DNA of 39,719 bases from Fusobacteriaceae bacterium (GCA_031289425.1 JAITPM010000073.1:1-39719), one strand, 5' to 3'. Counted from the stretch's first letter, positions 9,896 to 18,204 are shown. Made by a program: numbers and translations. Notes: generated from the sequence alone by a model not told the origin.

Positions 9896-10351
9896 TCACT
9901 TCCATTTTGCTTCATTTTCAGCTAGATTTCCATCGGCTTTTCCATACTCTTCCAAGGAATTTTCTTTAGTTTGCACACATAAATATATCATGACTTCATC
10001 TGATGAATTATACATTCCTCTCTTTCCGGCCGGAGCGACACGAATGAGACTTCCTTCAGATATAGGGAAATAATCATTATCTACTTGAAAATACCCAGAA
10101 CCTTTTAGAATGATATATAATTCTTCATTCTTATTATGTGTATGAAAATATGGTGAGCCCTTCTTAGGTGGAATTGTAGAATAAGACATCTCTGAACCCG
10201 TAGATTTTATCGCATCTTTTACAAATACTTTTCCTTTAAAGGCTGGTCCACCGTTAGAAGAAGGAATAATATAATCTACCAATTCATCCAATTTACCTAT
10301 ATTTACTGCTGTATAATTTTGGGTTTCTGATATTTTTTCTATTTTTTTCAT
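9896..10351 (-). CDS. Cupin-domain protein
   Basis: A 151-residue single-cupin protein. Seen: a jelly-roll core with the metal-binding set FHTHNKNEELYIILKGSG (two His and one Glu), then PISEGSLIRVAPAGKRGMYN carrying the second cupin motif. The canonical His there appears replaced by the RGMYN context, so a metal ligand may be missing. The N-terminal 50 residues are unlike known enzymes. The start ATG has AGGAGG just upstream. It is monocistronic on the minus strand, with its own promoter nested in palindromes (10380-10443). That arrangement suggests a regulated stress or xenobiotic response, but the substrate is unknown. Confidence 0.85.
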   Translation of the reverse strand: MKKIEKISETQNYTAVNIGKLDELVDYIIPSSNGGPAFKGKVFVKDAIKSTGSEMSYSTIPPKKGSPYFHTHNKNEELYIILKGSGYFQVDNDYFPISEGSLIRVAPAGKRGMYNSSDEVMIYLCVQTKENSLEEYGKADGNLAENEAKWK

Positions 10352-10379
10352 TTTCCCTCCTTAAATTTTAAGTTTTAAT

Positions 10380-10443
10380 GATGTAACTTATTATGTTACA
10401 ATAAAATATAACATATTTTTGATGTAATGTCAATAGTTACATC
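10380..10443 (-). promoter_or_regulatory. Cupin promoter with two palindromic operator-like sites
   Basis: On the minus strand, TTGACA (10428-10433), a 17-bp spacer and TATATT (10405-10410) form a strong promoter. Two related palindromes flank it. GATGTAA-N9-TTACATC (10421-10443) covers the -35. GTAAC-N7-GTTAC (10383-10399) lies over the expected transcription start. Both share the half-site GTAAC/GTTAC. The layout suggests repression by a dimeric regulator whose identity is not shown. Confidence 0.75.
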
Positions 10444-10449
10444 AAAAAA

Positions 10450-10820
10450 TATTTATGTTTTTAATATAAAAAGGTATTATTTTAAACGCCTATTTTTTTA
10501 TCAATTTTTATTATGCAATAATACTTTTTGATTTATTATAAAAATAATTAATATTTGTTTATATTAATAAAATTTATACAAAATAAAAATCACCTATTAT
10601 TGGATTTCTACATACATTATATTCATTATATTATAAGTATTTGCAAGCATAAAATATGTTAGTTTATTACGTTAAAAATATTTTTAACCGCATAACATGC
10701 CGTTTTATTGCATTGTGCATAGTTATATTTATAAACTATGTTAGTTGGTTTATTAGAAATATAATTTATATTTGATACTGTAAAATATAAAGGTATTAAA
10801 GTTCGGATATAGCATATAAA
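10450..10820. other. Non-coding AT-rich interval between cupin and Rrf2 genes
   Basis: About 370 bases with no credible reading frame or RNA gene. The only structure I see is a loose inverted repeat, CATAGTT ... AACTATG (about 10728-10750). The interval lies between two minus-strand genes and receives the Rrf2 terminator on its right side. Confidence 0.5.
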
Positions 10821-10852
10821 ATAAAAATCCTTAGTAGATTAAACTACTAAGG
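10821..10852 (-). terminator. Terminator of the Rrf2 gene
   Basis: CCTTAGTAG (10829-10837) pairs with CTACTAAGG (10844-10852) around a six-base loop. Read on the minus strand it is followed by ATTTTTATTTT. Confidence 0.85.
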
Positions 10853-10870
10853 AAATCCCAATATTTGATA

Positions 10871-11278
10871 CTATTTTTTCTTTATGAATTCTGCGAAATT
10901 CACACTCCCAAGTCCTTTTACAAACTCTTTTTCGATAAGCAAAATTGCCTTTGCAATACCTGATTTCTCATATCTGTCACTACAAGAGCCTCTTTTAGCA
11001 ATTCCAGAAGATATGTTAATCTTATCTTCTATTGCCTCAATAACATCTTTCAGAGAAATTCTTTTTGGATCTTTTTTGAGCCTGTAACCACCACGCGATC
11101 CTTTGAAAACCTCGACTAGCCCATAATCCGCTAGTTTCTTCAGTATTCTTAGACCAAACAAATGTGGTATTTTTTCATTGTTTGAAATCTCAACTGACGA
11201 AATGATCTTTCCTTTAGGAACATTTGTTAGATAGTGGATTGTCCTAAATCCATACTCTACTTCATTTGTTAATCTCAT
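10871..11278 (-). CDS. Rrf2-family transcriptional regulator
   Basis: A 135-residue DNA-binding protein of the Rrf2 family (IscR, NsrR, RsrR and CymR relatives). Seen: the N-terminal winged helix-turn-helix begins MRLTNEVEYGFRTIHYL. The recognition and wing region is FGLRILKKLADYGLVEVFKGSRGGYRL, followed by the dimerisation helix. The usual three-cysteine Fe-S cluster segment is missing; a single Cys (RGSCSDRY, near residue 98) remains. So it either lacks a cluster, like CymR, or uses a different ligand set. AGGAG precedes the ATG. A palindrome over its own promoter suggests autoregulation. Confidence 0.92.
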   Translation of the reverse strand: MRLTNEVEYGFRTIHYLTNVPKGKIISSVEISNNEKIPHLFGLRILKKLADYGLVEVFKGSRGGYRLKKDPKRISLKDVIEAIEDKINISSGIAKRGSCSDRYEKSGIAKAILLIEKEFVKGLGSVNFAEFIKKK

Positions 11279-11303
11279 GTTATCGCCTCTCCTAAAAGTT
11301 AAT

Positions 11304-11347
11304 ACAATTACAAATTAATTGTACCATTAATAGAATACAGTTGTCAA
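11304..11347 (-). promoter_or_regulatory. Rrf2 gene promoter with overlapping palindrome
   Basis: Minus-strand TTGACA (11342-11347), an 18-bp spacer and TACAAT (11318-11323). The palindrome ACAATTA-CAAAT-TAATTGT (11304-11322) overlaps the -10 and the start point, where an autorepressor would bind. Confidence 0.75.
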
Positions 11348-11804
11348 TTTTTTTATAATCTTTTTTTAATATATTTTTAATAATTTACAAGACATCGTTT
11401 ATAGTGTATAATATTATTGCCATTTTATTTATTAACATTGATATTACCAATATTTTTTATTCGAAATATAATGAATTTCCTTTTGAACGATAGTCATTAA
11501 AAAAAATATTTTAGGTATGCACTTTACCTGAATAAATTTAAAACAATACTTTTTAATATGATTAAGTATAATTACTATAAATTTAATGAAAGTATAAAAA
11601 AAACCACATAATAATTTGACTTAAATACATCACAAGTTATTTTTGTTTTAAGATTTCTAACAAAAATATGGTGCATATATCAAGCAATAGAATGTAGAGT
11701 ATTATAAAAATTTAACATTTGTAATAAATAATAATATTAAAAAAAATTTAATGTTTGAAAGTATATTTTACAAATGCTAATTAAATATTAATTTGGAGGT
11801 TTTT
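11348..11804 (+). promoter_or_regulatory. Long AT-rich region upstream of pgi with a possible distal promoter
   Basis: About 450 bases without genes. TTTACA (11384-11389), 17 bp, TATAAT (11407-11412) is a good forward promoter; if used, pgi would have a leader of about 380 nt. I see no riboswitch class that I recognise in the leader. A nearer, weaker promoter cannot be excluded. The pgi ribosome binding site GGAGG is at 11795-11799. Confidence 0.45.
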
Positions 11805-13157
11805 ATGAAAACATTATCTTTTGATTATTCAAATGCTTTAACTTTTTTTAATGAAGAAGAAATTAATATGATGGAAGCTCAAGTAAACTTAGCTGAGAGC
11901 ATAATTAATAACAAGTCCGGGGCTGGGTCTGATTTTTTAGGTTGGGTAGATTTATCAACAAAATATGATAAGAATGAAATAGAAAAAATTAAAGATGCTT
12001 CAAAAAAAATAATCGAAACTTCAGATATTTTATTGGTAATTGGCATAGGTGGTTCTTATCTTGGTGCCAGGGCAGCTATTGATTTTCTATCGCATAGTTT
12101 TTATAATCATTTATCGGCTGAAAAAAGGAAAACTCCCGAAATTTTTTATATAGGGAATAATATTTCAGGAACATATATGACAGACCTTTTGGATTTATTG
12201 GATAAAAAAAATTATTCAATCAATGTTATTTCAAAATCTGGTACAACAACAGAACCTGCGATAGCTTTTAGAATTTTAAAAGAGCATCTTTATAAAAAAT
12301 ATGGGGATGATAAAGCTAAACATAGGATTTTTGTTACTACTGATAAATCTAAAGGTGCACTCAAAAATTTGGCTTCAGAAAAAGGATATGAAACCTTTAC
12401 AATTCCGGATGACATAGGCGGTCGTTTCTCTGTACTTACTTCTGTAGGATTACTCCCTATAGCTTGTGCTGGTATAGATATAGAACGATTACTCACCGGA
12501 GCAAAGGACGCTGAAAAAGATTTTAATGTAAAATTTGATAATAATCCATGCTATAAATACGCTGCGATCAGAAATATTTTAAATAGAAAAGGGAAAAATA
12601 TAGAACTTTTAATAAATTATGAACCAAAACTTCATTATTTTGGAGAATGGTGGAAGCAATTATTTGGAGAATCTGAAGGAAAGGATCAAAAAGGAATTTT
12701 CCCTGCAGCAGCAGATTTTACTACAGATTTACATTCAATGGGGCAATATATACAAGATGGACAAAGAAATATTTTTGAAACTACTATAATAATAGACAAA
12801 CCTTTAAATGATATACAAATAAAAAAAGAGGAAAATGATCTGGATGGATTGAATTACCTTTTGGGAAAAGGAATGGACTTTATAAATAAGCAAGCTTTTA
12901 TGGGAACATTAATAGCTCACACTGATGGTGGAGTGCCTAATTTGATAATAACAATCGATGAGGCGACGCCTTATAATTTAGGATACCTATTCTATTTCTT
13001 TGAGAAAGCGTGTGCAATCAGTGGATATTTACTTGGTGTAAATCCTTTTAATCAACCCGGAGTTGAATCTTACAAGAAAAATATGTTTGCACTTTTAGGA
13101 AAAAAAGGATATGAGAATGAAAGAGAAATTATAAAAAATAAATTAAATAAAAAATAG
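11805..13157 (+). CDS. pgi: Glucose-6-phosphate isomerase
   Basis: Interconverts glucose 6-phosphate and fructose 6-phosphate at the top of glycolysis; cytosolic. Seen: 450 residues, the short bacterial form. It contains [16 protein letters not shown], the phosphate-binding [14 protein letters not shown], the first PROSITE-type block [36 protein letters not shown] and the C-terminal block [15 protein letters not shown] with the catalytic Lys. The start is ATG 11805 after GGAGG with a five-base spacer; the in-frame TTG at 11793 overlaps that site and is rejected. Confidence 0.97.
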   Translation: MKTLSFDYSNALTFFNEEEINMMEAQVNLAESIINNKSGAGSDFLGWVDLSTKYDKNEIEKIKDASKKIIETSDILLVIGIGGSYLGARAAIDFLSHSFYNHLSAEKRKTPEIFYIGNNISGTYMTDLLDLLDKKNYSINVISKSGTTTEPAIAFRILKEHLYKKYGDDKAKHRIFVTTDKSKGALKNLASEKGYETFTIPDDIGGRFSVLTSVGLLPIACAGIDIERLLTGAKDAEKDFNVKFDNNPCYKYAAIRNILNRKGKNIELLINYEPKLHYFGEWWKQLFGESEGKDQKGIFPAAADFTTDLHSMGQYIQDGQRNIFETTIIIDKPLNDIQIKKEENDLDGLNYLLGKGMDFINKQAFMGTLIAHTDGGVPNLIITIDEATPYNLGYLFYFFEKACAISGYLLGVNPFNQPGVESYKKNMFALLGKKGYENEREIIKNKLNKK

Positions 13158-13255
13158 ACATATTGAGGACATAAAATTTAGGTATAATTTTGATATTAAT
13201 TTGGAGAGTCTTGATTAATTGAGCATACACGATACCCATAGGGGGAAAACCTAAA

Positions 13256-14410
13256 ATGATGCTATATCGCAATCTTATTCTATTTGTATATGTATTTTTA
13301 AGCCTTATACTTCCGTTTCCTATGAAATTTTATTGGAAGATTTTAATAGGATGTTTTTTGGCTGGAGTTTCTCATATGTATAAGTTTTATGCTACTGTTG
13401 GTGGAGCTCTGTTTTCTCCAGAATTACCTAGAATAGTGCTTATTATTTATCCGTGGCTCTTTGGAGGATTGTTTTTTTTATCAGTGCTATGTGCAATAAA
13501 AGATATAACTCTTATAGTTGCTTTTATATTTTGTACTATCAAATCATTGATTTCAAAAATTGTTTCAAATACAGTCGGAAATTCCTTTAGGCCTATATTG
13601 TTTCTTACCTCATCTAATATGAGAAAGCAAACAGTCTATATATTTACTACTTTAGCACTTTTGATTTCAATGTACGGCATATATGAAGCGATAAAAATCC
13701 CAGGAGTAAAAACTCGTGAAATTACTATAAAAGATTTACCGAAAGAATTGGTTGGTTTGAAGCTCATATTTTTACCGGATTTGCATATCAGCGCTTTAAA
13801 TCAACGTCCATATGCCCAAGGGGTTGTAGATAAGGTAAATGCCCTAGGTGGTGATGCCATACTGCTAGGTGGCGATGTGATAGATGGATACGTGAAAAAT
13901 AGAATCAACGACGTAGCGCCGCTTGGAGATTTAAAATCTAAGTATGGGGTATTTTTTATTACAGGAAATCATGAATACTATTCGCAGTATGTTTCTTGGA
14001 GAGAACATTTTAAAAAATTAAATTTTAAAATTCTAGAAAATCAAAATATCATTTTGAATATAAACAATAAAAAATTAGCAATAGCAGGTACAACCGATAA
14101 AGGCCCCGATATAAAAAAAGCAATGGAGGGGATACCAGCGTCTATTCCTACGATATTACTAGAGCATAGACCAGGACTGGCGAGAAGTAATTCTAATTAT
14201 AATATTGATTATCAGCTGTCAGGGCATACCCATGGTGGCATGGTAATAGGTCTGGATAGGATTATAGCAAAATTTAATGGGGGATTTGTAAGAGGATTTT
14301 ATGATGTTAATAAAATGAAACTTTTTGTGAGTCCCGGAAGTGGATTATGGAATGGATTTCCGATTAGGATTGGGATTCCAAGCGAAATAACGGTATTGAT
14401 TTTAAAATAA
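13256..14410 (+). CDS. Membrane-bound metallophosphoesterase (YkuE/YaeI-like)
   Basis: 384 residues. The N-terminal ~150 carry about four hydrophobic helices; the C-terminal ~230 form a calcineurin-like phosphoesterase facing a membrane interface. Seen: all five metal-site motifs occur in order: LPDLHIS (residues ~174-180), GGDVIDG, GNHEYY, LLEHRP, SGHTHGG. Related enzymes act on lipid-linked phosphates such as UDP-diacylglucosamine or phosphatidylglycerol derivatives; the substrate here is open. The start ATG follows AGGGGGA at about nine bases. It ends 3 nt before the large palindrome shared with the convergent flavoprotein gene. Confidence 0.9.
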   Translation: MMLYRNLILFVYVFLSLILPFPMKFYWKILIGCFLAGVSHMYKFYATVGGALFSPELPRIVLIIYPWLFGGLFFLSVLCAIKDITLIVAFIFCTIKSLISKIVSNTVGNSFRPILFLTSSNMRKQTVYIFTTLALLISMYGIYEAIKIPGVKTREITIKDLPKELVGLKLIFLPDLHISALNQRPYAQGVVDKVNALGGDAILLGGDVIDGYVKNRINDVAPLGDLKSKYGVFFITGNHEYYSQYVSWREHFKKLNFKILENQNIILNINNKKLAIAGTTDKGPDIKKAMEGIPASIPTILLEHRPGLARSNSNYNIDYQLSGHTHGGMVIGLDRIIAKFNGGFVRGFYDVNKMKLFVSPGSGLWNGFPIRIGIPSEITVLILK

Positions 14411-14413
14411 AAA

Positions 14414-14457
14414 ATATAGTGTAGAGGCGTTGCATGCAACGCCTCTACACTATATTA
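14414..14457. terminator. Perfect 44-bp palindrome between convergent genes
   Basis: Two 22-bp arms meet between 14435 and 14436 with no unpaired centre. The core GAGGCGTTGC / GCAACGCCTC is much more GC-rich than its surroundings. Read on the minus strand it is followed by a T-rich tail (TTTTTTATTTT), making it a good terminator for the 14476-15543 gene. On the plus strand the T-run is absent. It may also belong to the GC-rich palindrome family at 35360 and 37248. Confidence 0.85.
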
Positions 14458-14475
14458 CTATATTTGTTATACACA

Positions 14476-15543
14476 TTATATATTTAATTTATTAGCAAAT
14501 ATACCTGATCTAATTATAATATTTCTCGTAAAAGGATTATAGATTAATTTAGATTTCAAATATTTGAGTTTTAATTCATACATAATCGAATTGCATTTCT
14601 TCTTATAATATTTCATTCCATGCTCAATTCCGTATTTATTTATGCTTTGAGCAAGATAATATCCGCTTTTTATCGCATAACTAATCCCTTCAGATGAGCT
14701 GGGGCTTATAAATCCGGCTGCTTCTCCGATTAAACCTATGTTTGCATGGCCGACAAATTGTGAATTAAATCCTGGTCTTTTTATAATAGTTCCTTCTTCT
14801 TTTATAAAATCACCAAGGATATTTTCCCGCTCTCTTATTTTATTTTCCAGTATATCAAATTTATCATGTGCATTATCATTTTTATTCAATATACTTCCTA
14901 AGATAATCTCATCATCTTTAGGAATTATCCAAGAGTAATAATCATTTACTTTTTTATCGAAAATAGCATAATATTCTGGGATATCAACTATTTTTTTGTA
15001 TTTTTTTTGTATTGATACATAGTTATTTGCCATGACCGGAACTATCTCATGTGCTACTCTGGAATTTGCACCGTCAGCACCTATTATCATATTGGTCTCA
15101 GCATATTTTAAGACTCCGTCAATCCGGTATTTTATTCGATATACTTTTTTATTGATTCTCTCAAATTGGTTATAGACAGCACCTCTTATTACTTCTACAT
15201 GATTTTTTACTTTTTTTAATAAAAAATCATCAAATTTTTCTCTGTCTATATTTATATATCCTTTATAATATTTTTTAGTTATATTATTGTCAAAATCTAT
15301 AACTTTTACATTAAAAACTTGTGGATTTGCTAGAATTGAATTTGGTATAGAATAATTTAAACTAGCTAGTGAAGCCTGGGCATTTTCACTGAGTAATCCA
15401 CCACAGGATTTGATATGAAAATTATTTTCATCGTTATAATTACGTTTTTCCAATAATAAAGTCTTATATTTTTTATCTATAAAATATGAAAAAATAGCCC
15501 CGCTTGGTCCGCCACCAATCACAATAATATCATATTTTTCCAT
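14476..15543 (-). CDS. FAD-dependent oxidoreductase, geranylgeranyl reductase family
   Basis: 355-residue flavoprotein of the geranylgeranyl-reductase/digeranylgeranylglycerophospholipid-reductase type. Seen: the FAD-binding fingerprint YDIIVIGGGPSGAIFS at the N-terminus, CGGLLSENAQ (the family's CGG motif), the mid-protein IGADGANSRVAHEI, and GLIGEAAGFISPSSSEGISY, which holds the second FAD-binding block. Members saturate isoprenoid chains in archaea and phototrophs; in heterotrophic bacteria their substrates (quinone tails, polyprenyl or other lipids) are mostly unknown. The start is ATG 15543 downstream of GGAGG; an upstream in-frame TTG lies in that site and is rejected. It is transcribed alone from its own promoter. 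Confidence 0.88.
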   Translation of the reverse strand: MEKYDIIVIGGGPSGAIFSYFIDKKYKTLLLEKRNYNDENNFHIKSCGGLLSENAQASLASLNYSIPNSILANPQVFNVKVIDFDNNITKKYYKGYINIDREKFDDFLLKKVKNHVEVIRGAVYNQFERINKKVYRIKYRIDGVLKYAETNMIIGADGANSRVAHEIVPVMANNYVSIQKKYKKIVDIPEYYAIFDKKVNDYYSWIIPKDDEIILGSILNKNDNAHDKFDILENKIRERENILGDFIKEEGTIIKRPGFNSQFVGHANIGLIGEAAGFISPSSSEGISYAIKSGYYLAQSINKYGIEHGMKYYKKKCNSIMYELKLKYLKSKLIYNPFTRNIIIRSGIFANKLNI

Positions 15544-15600
15544 AAATTCCTCCAACAAGTTCGAATAAAAGATTAATATATTTTTTAACCATCTTATCCA

Positions 15601-15629
15601 ATTATAATATATAATTTATTTTTTGACAA
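15601..15629 (-). promoter_or_regulatory. Promoter of the flavoprotein gene
   Basis: Minus-strand TTGTCA (15624-15629), a 17-bp spacer and perfect TATAAT (15601-15606), 58 bp upstream of the start codon. Confidence 0.75.
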
Positions 15630-15690
15630 TAAATTTTAATATATTATTTTTTAATTTTTAATAGATTTTATTTTTTAGAAAAAACACGAA

Positions 15691-16458
15691 TTAGAATACA
15701 GGCACATATGCTCCTTTGAATGTTTCCAATATAAATTTTCTAACTTTTTCAGTTTGATAGGCCTTTACAATTTTTTTTATGTCTTCTCTATCTTTATCAG
15801 GAGTTCTAACTGCAAAAACATTTACATAAGGTGAATTTGCATCTTCTATTATTATATTATCATCAGTAGGTGAAAGACCTGCTTCTACTGCATAGTTAGC
15901 ATTGATAACAGCAGCGTCTACATCTCCTAAGACTCTCGGAAGTTGCGGTGCTTCCAATTCTGTTATTTTATAATTTTTTGGATTTTCTACTATATCAAGC
16001 GGTGTAGCCAACAAGTTAGTAGGGTCTTTTAATTTTATTACACCTTTATCATGTAGTAATATCAAAGCTCTTCCACCATTTGTAGCATCATTAGGTATTG
16101 CTATTTCTGCTCCGGCAGGAATGGCTTCCAATGTTTTATATTTTTTAGAAAACAGAGCAATTGGGCTAACAAAAGTAACTCCAACTTCTGTAAGGTCATA
16201 ATTTTTATCTTTTTTAAAAGTGTTCAAAAATGGTATATGTTGGAAAGCGTTTGCATCTAATGCTCCTTCAGCCAAAGCGATATTTGGAGTTGTGTAATCA
16301 CTGAATACGATTATTTCTATCTCAATACCTTCTTTTTTAAGATCTTCTCTTATAAATTCTAAAACATCTGGGTTTGGAATAGGAGTAACGCCGATTTTAA
16401 CTGGTTTTGCAAATAACACACTTGTGATTAATAATGATAATAAAATAATTTTTTTCAT
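15691..16458 (-). CDS. metQ: D-methionine ABC transporter substrate-binding protein (MetQ/NlpA family), copy 1
   Basis: 255-residue periplasmic methionine receptor for the MetNI transporter. Seen: signal peptide MKKIILLSLLITSVLFA, then KPVKIGVTPIPNPDVLEFI, the usual start of NlpA/MetQ proteins. EGALDANAFQHIPFLN, IPNDATNGGRALILLH and DAAVINANYAVEAGL are family hallmarks. There is no Cys in the leader, so it is secreted, not a lipoprotein as in E. coli. It is the last gene of metN-metI-metQ-metQ and about 60% like the copy upstream by eye. The two may differ in ligand (L-Met, D-Met, sulfoxide or Met peptides); this cannot be told from sequence alone. Confidence 0.94.
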   Translation of the reverse strand: MKKIILLSLLITSVLFAKPVKIGVTPIPNPDVLEFIREDLKKEGIEIEIIVFSDYTTPNIALAEGALDANAFQHIPFLNTFKKDKNYDLTEVGVTFVSPIALFSKKYKTLEAIPAGAEIAIPNDATNGGRALILLHDKGVIKLKDPTNLLATPLDIVENPKNYKITELEAPQLPRVLGDVDAAVINANYAVEAGLSPTDDNIIIEDANSPYVNVFAVRTPDKDREDIKKIVKAYQTEKVRKFILETFKGAYVPVF

Positions 16459-16516
16459 TTTTCCTCCTGAATTTTTCTATATATTTTTAATTTATTGGTT
16501 CCATAGAGTTTAACTA

Positions 16517-17290
16517 TTAAAATGCTGGTACAACTCCACCATTGTAAGTTTTTAGGATAAATTCTTTTACTTTATCTGTTTGTAGAGCTTTTACTAATTT
16601 TATTACATTTTCATTTTTTTCATTTCCGGCTTTTACAGTTACTACATTTACATATGGAGATTTTTCATCTTCTAAAAGTAAAGAATCTTTTGAAGGGTTT
16701 AATTTTACTTCTAATGCATAATTTCCATTTATTACAGCAGCATCTACATCTGGCAATACTCTAGGTAATTGAGCAGCTTCCACGGCTGTAAACTTAAATT
16801 TTTTAGGGTTTTCTATTACATCAATTTCTGTAGCAGATAGGTTAGTAGGGTCTTTTAGTTTTATTATACCGTTGTTGTGTAATAATATTAGAGCTCTTCC
16901 GCCATTAGTAGGATCACTTGGAATTGCTATAGTGCCATTTGCAGGAATATCTTCTATCTTTTTATATTTTCCAGAATATAGTCCCAAAGGTTCTACATGT
17001 ACTTTTCCAACTGCAACTAAGGATAATTTTCTTTCTTCTGCGAATTTATTTTGATAAGGTATATGTTGAAAATAATTGGCATCCAATGAACCGTCGTCTA
17101 ATAATAAATTAGGTGTTACATAATCTGAGATTTCTATAACTTCTAGTTCTACTCCTTGAGATTTTAGATCTTCTTTTACCAGATTTAATAATTCTGCATG
17201 AGGTACCGGAGATGCCCCTACTCTTAATTTTCCTGCAAATAAAGATAACGATGTTAGAGTTATTAATATAAATAATATTATTTTTTTCAT
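16517..17290 (-). CDS. metQ: D-methionine ABC transporter substrate-binding protein (MetQ/NlpA family), copy 2
   Basis: 257 residues and a tandem paralogue of the next gene. Seen: signal peptide MKKIILFILITLTSLSLFA, mature part opening GKLRVGASPVPHAELLNLV, then DGSLDANYFQHIPYQNKF, IPSDPTNGGRALILLH and DAAVINGNYALEV. It lacks a lipobox Cys. It is separated from metI by 218 nt that hold two hairpins and a possible 21-codon frame, so its level may be set apart from metNI. It precedes copy 1 by 58 nt with its own strong ribosome binding site. Confidence 0.94.
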   Translation of the reverse strand: MKKIILFILITLTSLSLFAGKLRVGASPVPHAELLNLVKEDLKSQGVELEVIEISDYVTPNLLLDDGSLDANYFQHIPYQNKFAEERKLSLVAVGKVHVEPLGLYSGKYKKIEDIPANGTIAIPSDPTNGGRALILLHNNGIIKLKDPTNLSATEIDVIENPKKFKFTAVEAAQLPRVLPDVDAAVINGNYALEVKLNPSKDSLLLEDEKSPYVNVVTVKAGNEKNENVIKLVKALQTDKVKEFILKTYNGGVVPAF

Positions 17291-17386
17291 AATTTTATCT
17301 CCTTTTTTACAAGGGATTCGTTCCCCTGTTAATTATATTTTTATCGTAATAAATTCTTTCTCAATTTTTACCAGTGAAATAACAAT

Positions 17387-17452
17387 TTATATGCCGCAAA
17401 GCGGCATTATAAATACTACCTTTATCAGATTAACTTCGTTATATATTCTCAT
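17387..17452 (-). CDS. Possible 21-codon leader peptide between metI and metQ
   Basis: Starting ATG at 17452 and preceded by AGGGAG at a good distance, the frame reads 21 codons (MRIYNEVNLIKVVFIMPLCGI) and stops at 17387. Its 3' end overlaps the GC-rich hairpin ATGCCGC-AAA-GCGGCAT. It could be a translated leader tied to metQ expression, or chance. Only the start context supports it. Confidence 0.3.
   Translation of the reverse strand: MRIYNEVNLIKVVFIMPLCGI
17391..17407 (-). other. GC-rich hairpin in the metI-metQ spacer
   Basis: ATGCCGC (17391-17397) pairs with GCGGCAT (17401-17407) over a three-base loop. There is no clear T-run on either strand, so it is more likely an RNA-stability or processing element than a terminator. 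Confidence 0.55.
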
Positions 17453-17471
17453 TTTATTCTCCCTATGAAGT

Positions 17472-17509
17472 ATTTATTAAGAATAAATATGAGATTATTC
17501 TTAATAAAT
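17472..17509 (-). other. Long AT hairpin directly after metI
   Basis: Fifteen paired bases (17472-17486 with 17495-17509, loop of eight) begin in the metI stop codon. The stem is AT-only except one G:C pair, and no T-run follows. It is probably a 3'-end stabiliser that separates metNI from metQ message levels. Confidence 0.6.
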
Positions 17510-18204
17510 TATCTATTTTTCTTTATTCTATATACCAGATAATTTCCAATCATTTGTATTATCTGTACCAATGCAATTATAACAATTACTGCATATATCA
17601 TTATATCAGTCTTAAATCGCTGATATCCATAACGTATAGCCAAATCGCCTAATCCGCCGGCACCTATAGCGCCAGCCATGGCAGAAAATCCCAATAAACT
17701 GATCATTGTAACTGTAAGACCGTGCACTATATGTGGCAATGTTTCCGGAATCATTACTTTCATTATTATAGTCATGGGGTTGGCGCCCATACTAGAACTT
17801 GCCTCTATAAGCCCTTTATCTACTTCATTTAATGCTCCCTCGATCATTCTCGCTACAAAAGGTGCAGCAGATATAGAAAGAGGCACAATAGCAGCTGTTC
17901 TGCCGATTGTGGTGCCTATTATCATTCTTGTAAGTGGCATTAGACATACCATCAAAATTATAAACGGAATAGAACGAAAAGTGTTTATAACTATCTGTAA
18001 TAATTTATTCAATCTTTTATTTTCCAAAATATTTCCTTCTTTGGTGACTACTAGCAATATTCCTATTGGTGACCCCAATATTGTAGAAAATAATCCTGCT
18101 AAAAATACCATAAATAAAGTATCAAATATGGGAGTTGATACTATTTTTAACATTTTTGGAAATTCTTCTATTATATAAGCTATTATTATTTTAAATTCCA
18201 TCAT
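17509..18204 (-). CDS. metI: Methionine ABC transporter permease
   Basis: 231-residue inner-membrane permease of the MetNIQ importer. Seen: five hydrophobic segments and the ABC-permease EAA loop ([20 protein letters not shown]), which docks onto MetN, followed by [11 protein letters not shown]. Family features [25 protein letters not shown] near the C-terminus are clear. Its start overlaps the end of metN by 14 nt (11 if the second Met is used), showing tight coupling. Confidence 0.96.
   Translation of the reverse strand: MMEFKIIIAYIIEEFPKMLKIVSTPIFDTLFMVFLAGLFSTILGSPIGILLVVTKEGNILENKRLNKLLQIVINTFRSIPFIILMVCLMPLTRMIIGTTIGRTAAIVPLSISAAPFVARMIEGALNEVDKGLIEASSSMGANPMTIIMKVMIPETLPHIVHGLTVTMISLLGFSAMAGAIGAGGLGDLAIRYGYQRFKTDIMIYAVIVIIALVQIIQMIGNYLVYRIKKNR

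Noticed and set aside
17678-18178. 166-codon plus-strand frame in metI
   Set aside because: It is the antisense of a hydrophobic permease, which often leaves long open frames; no binding site or domain.
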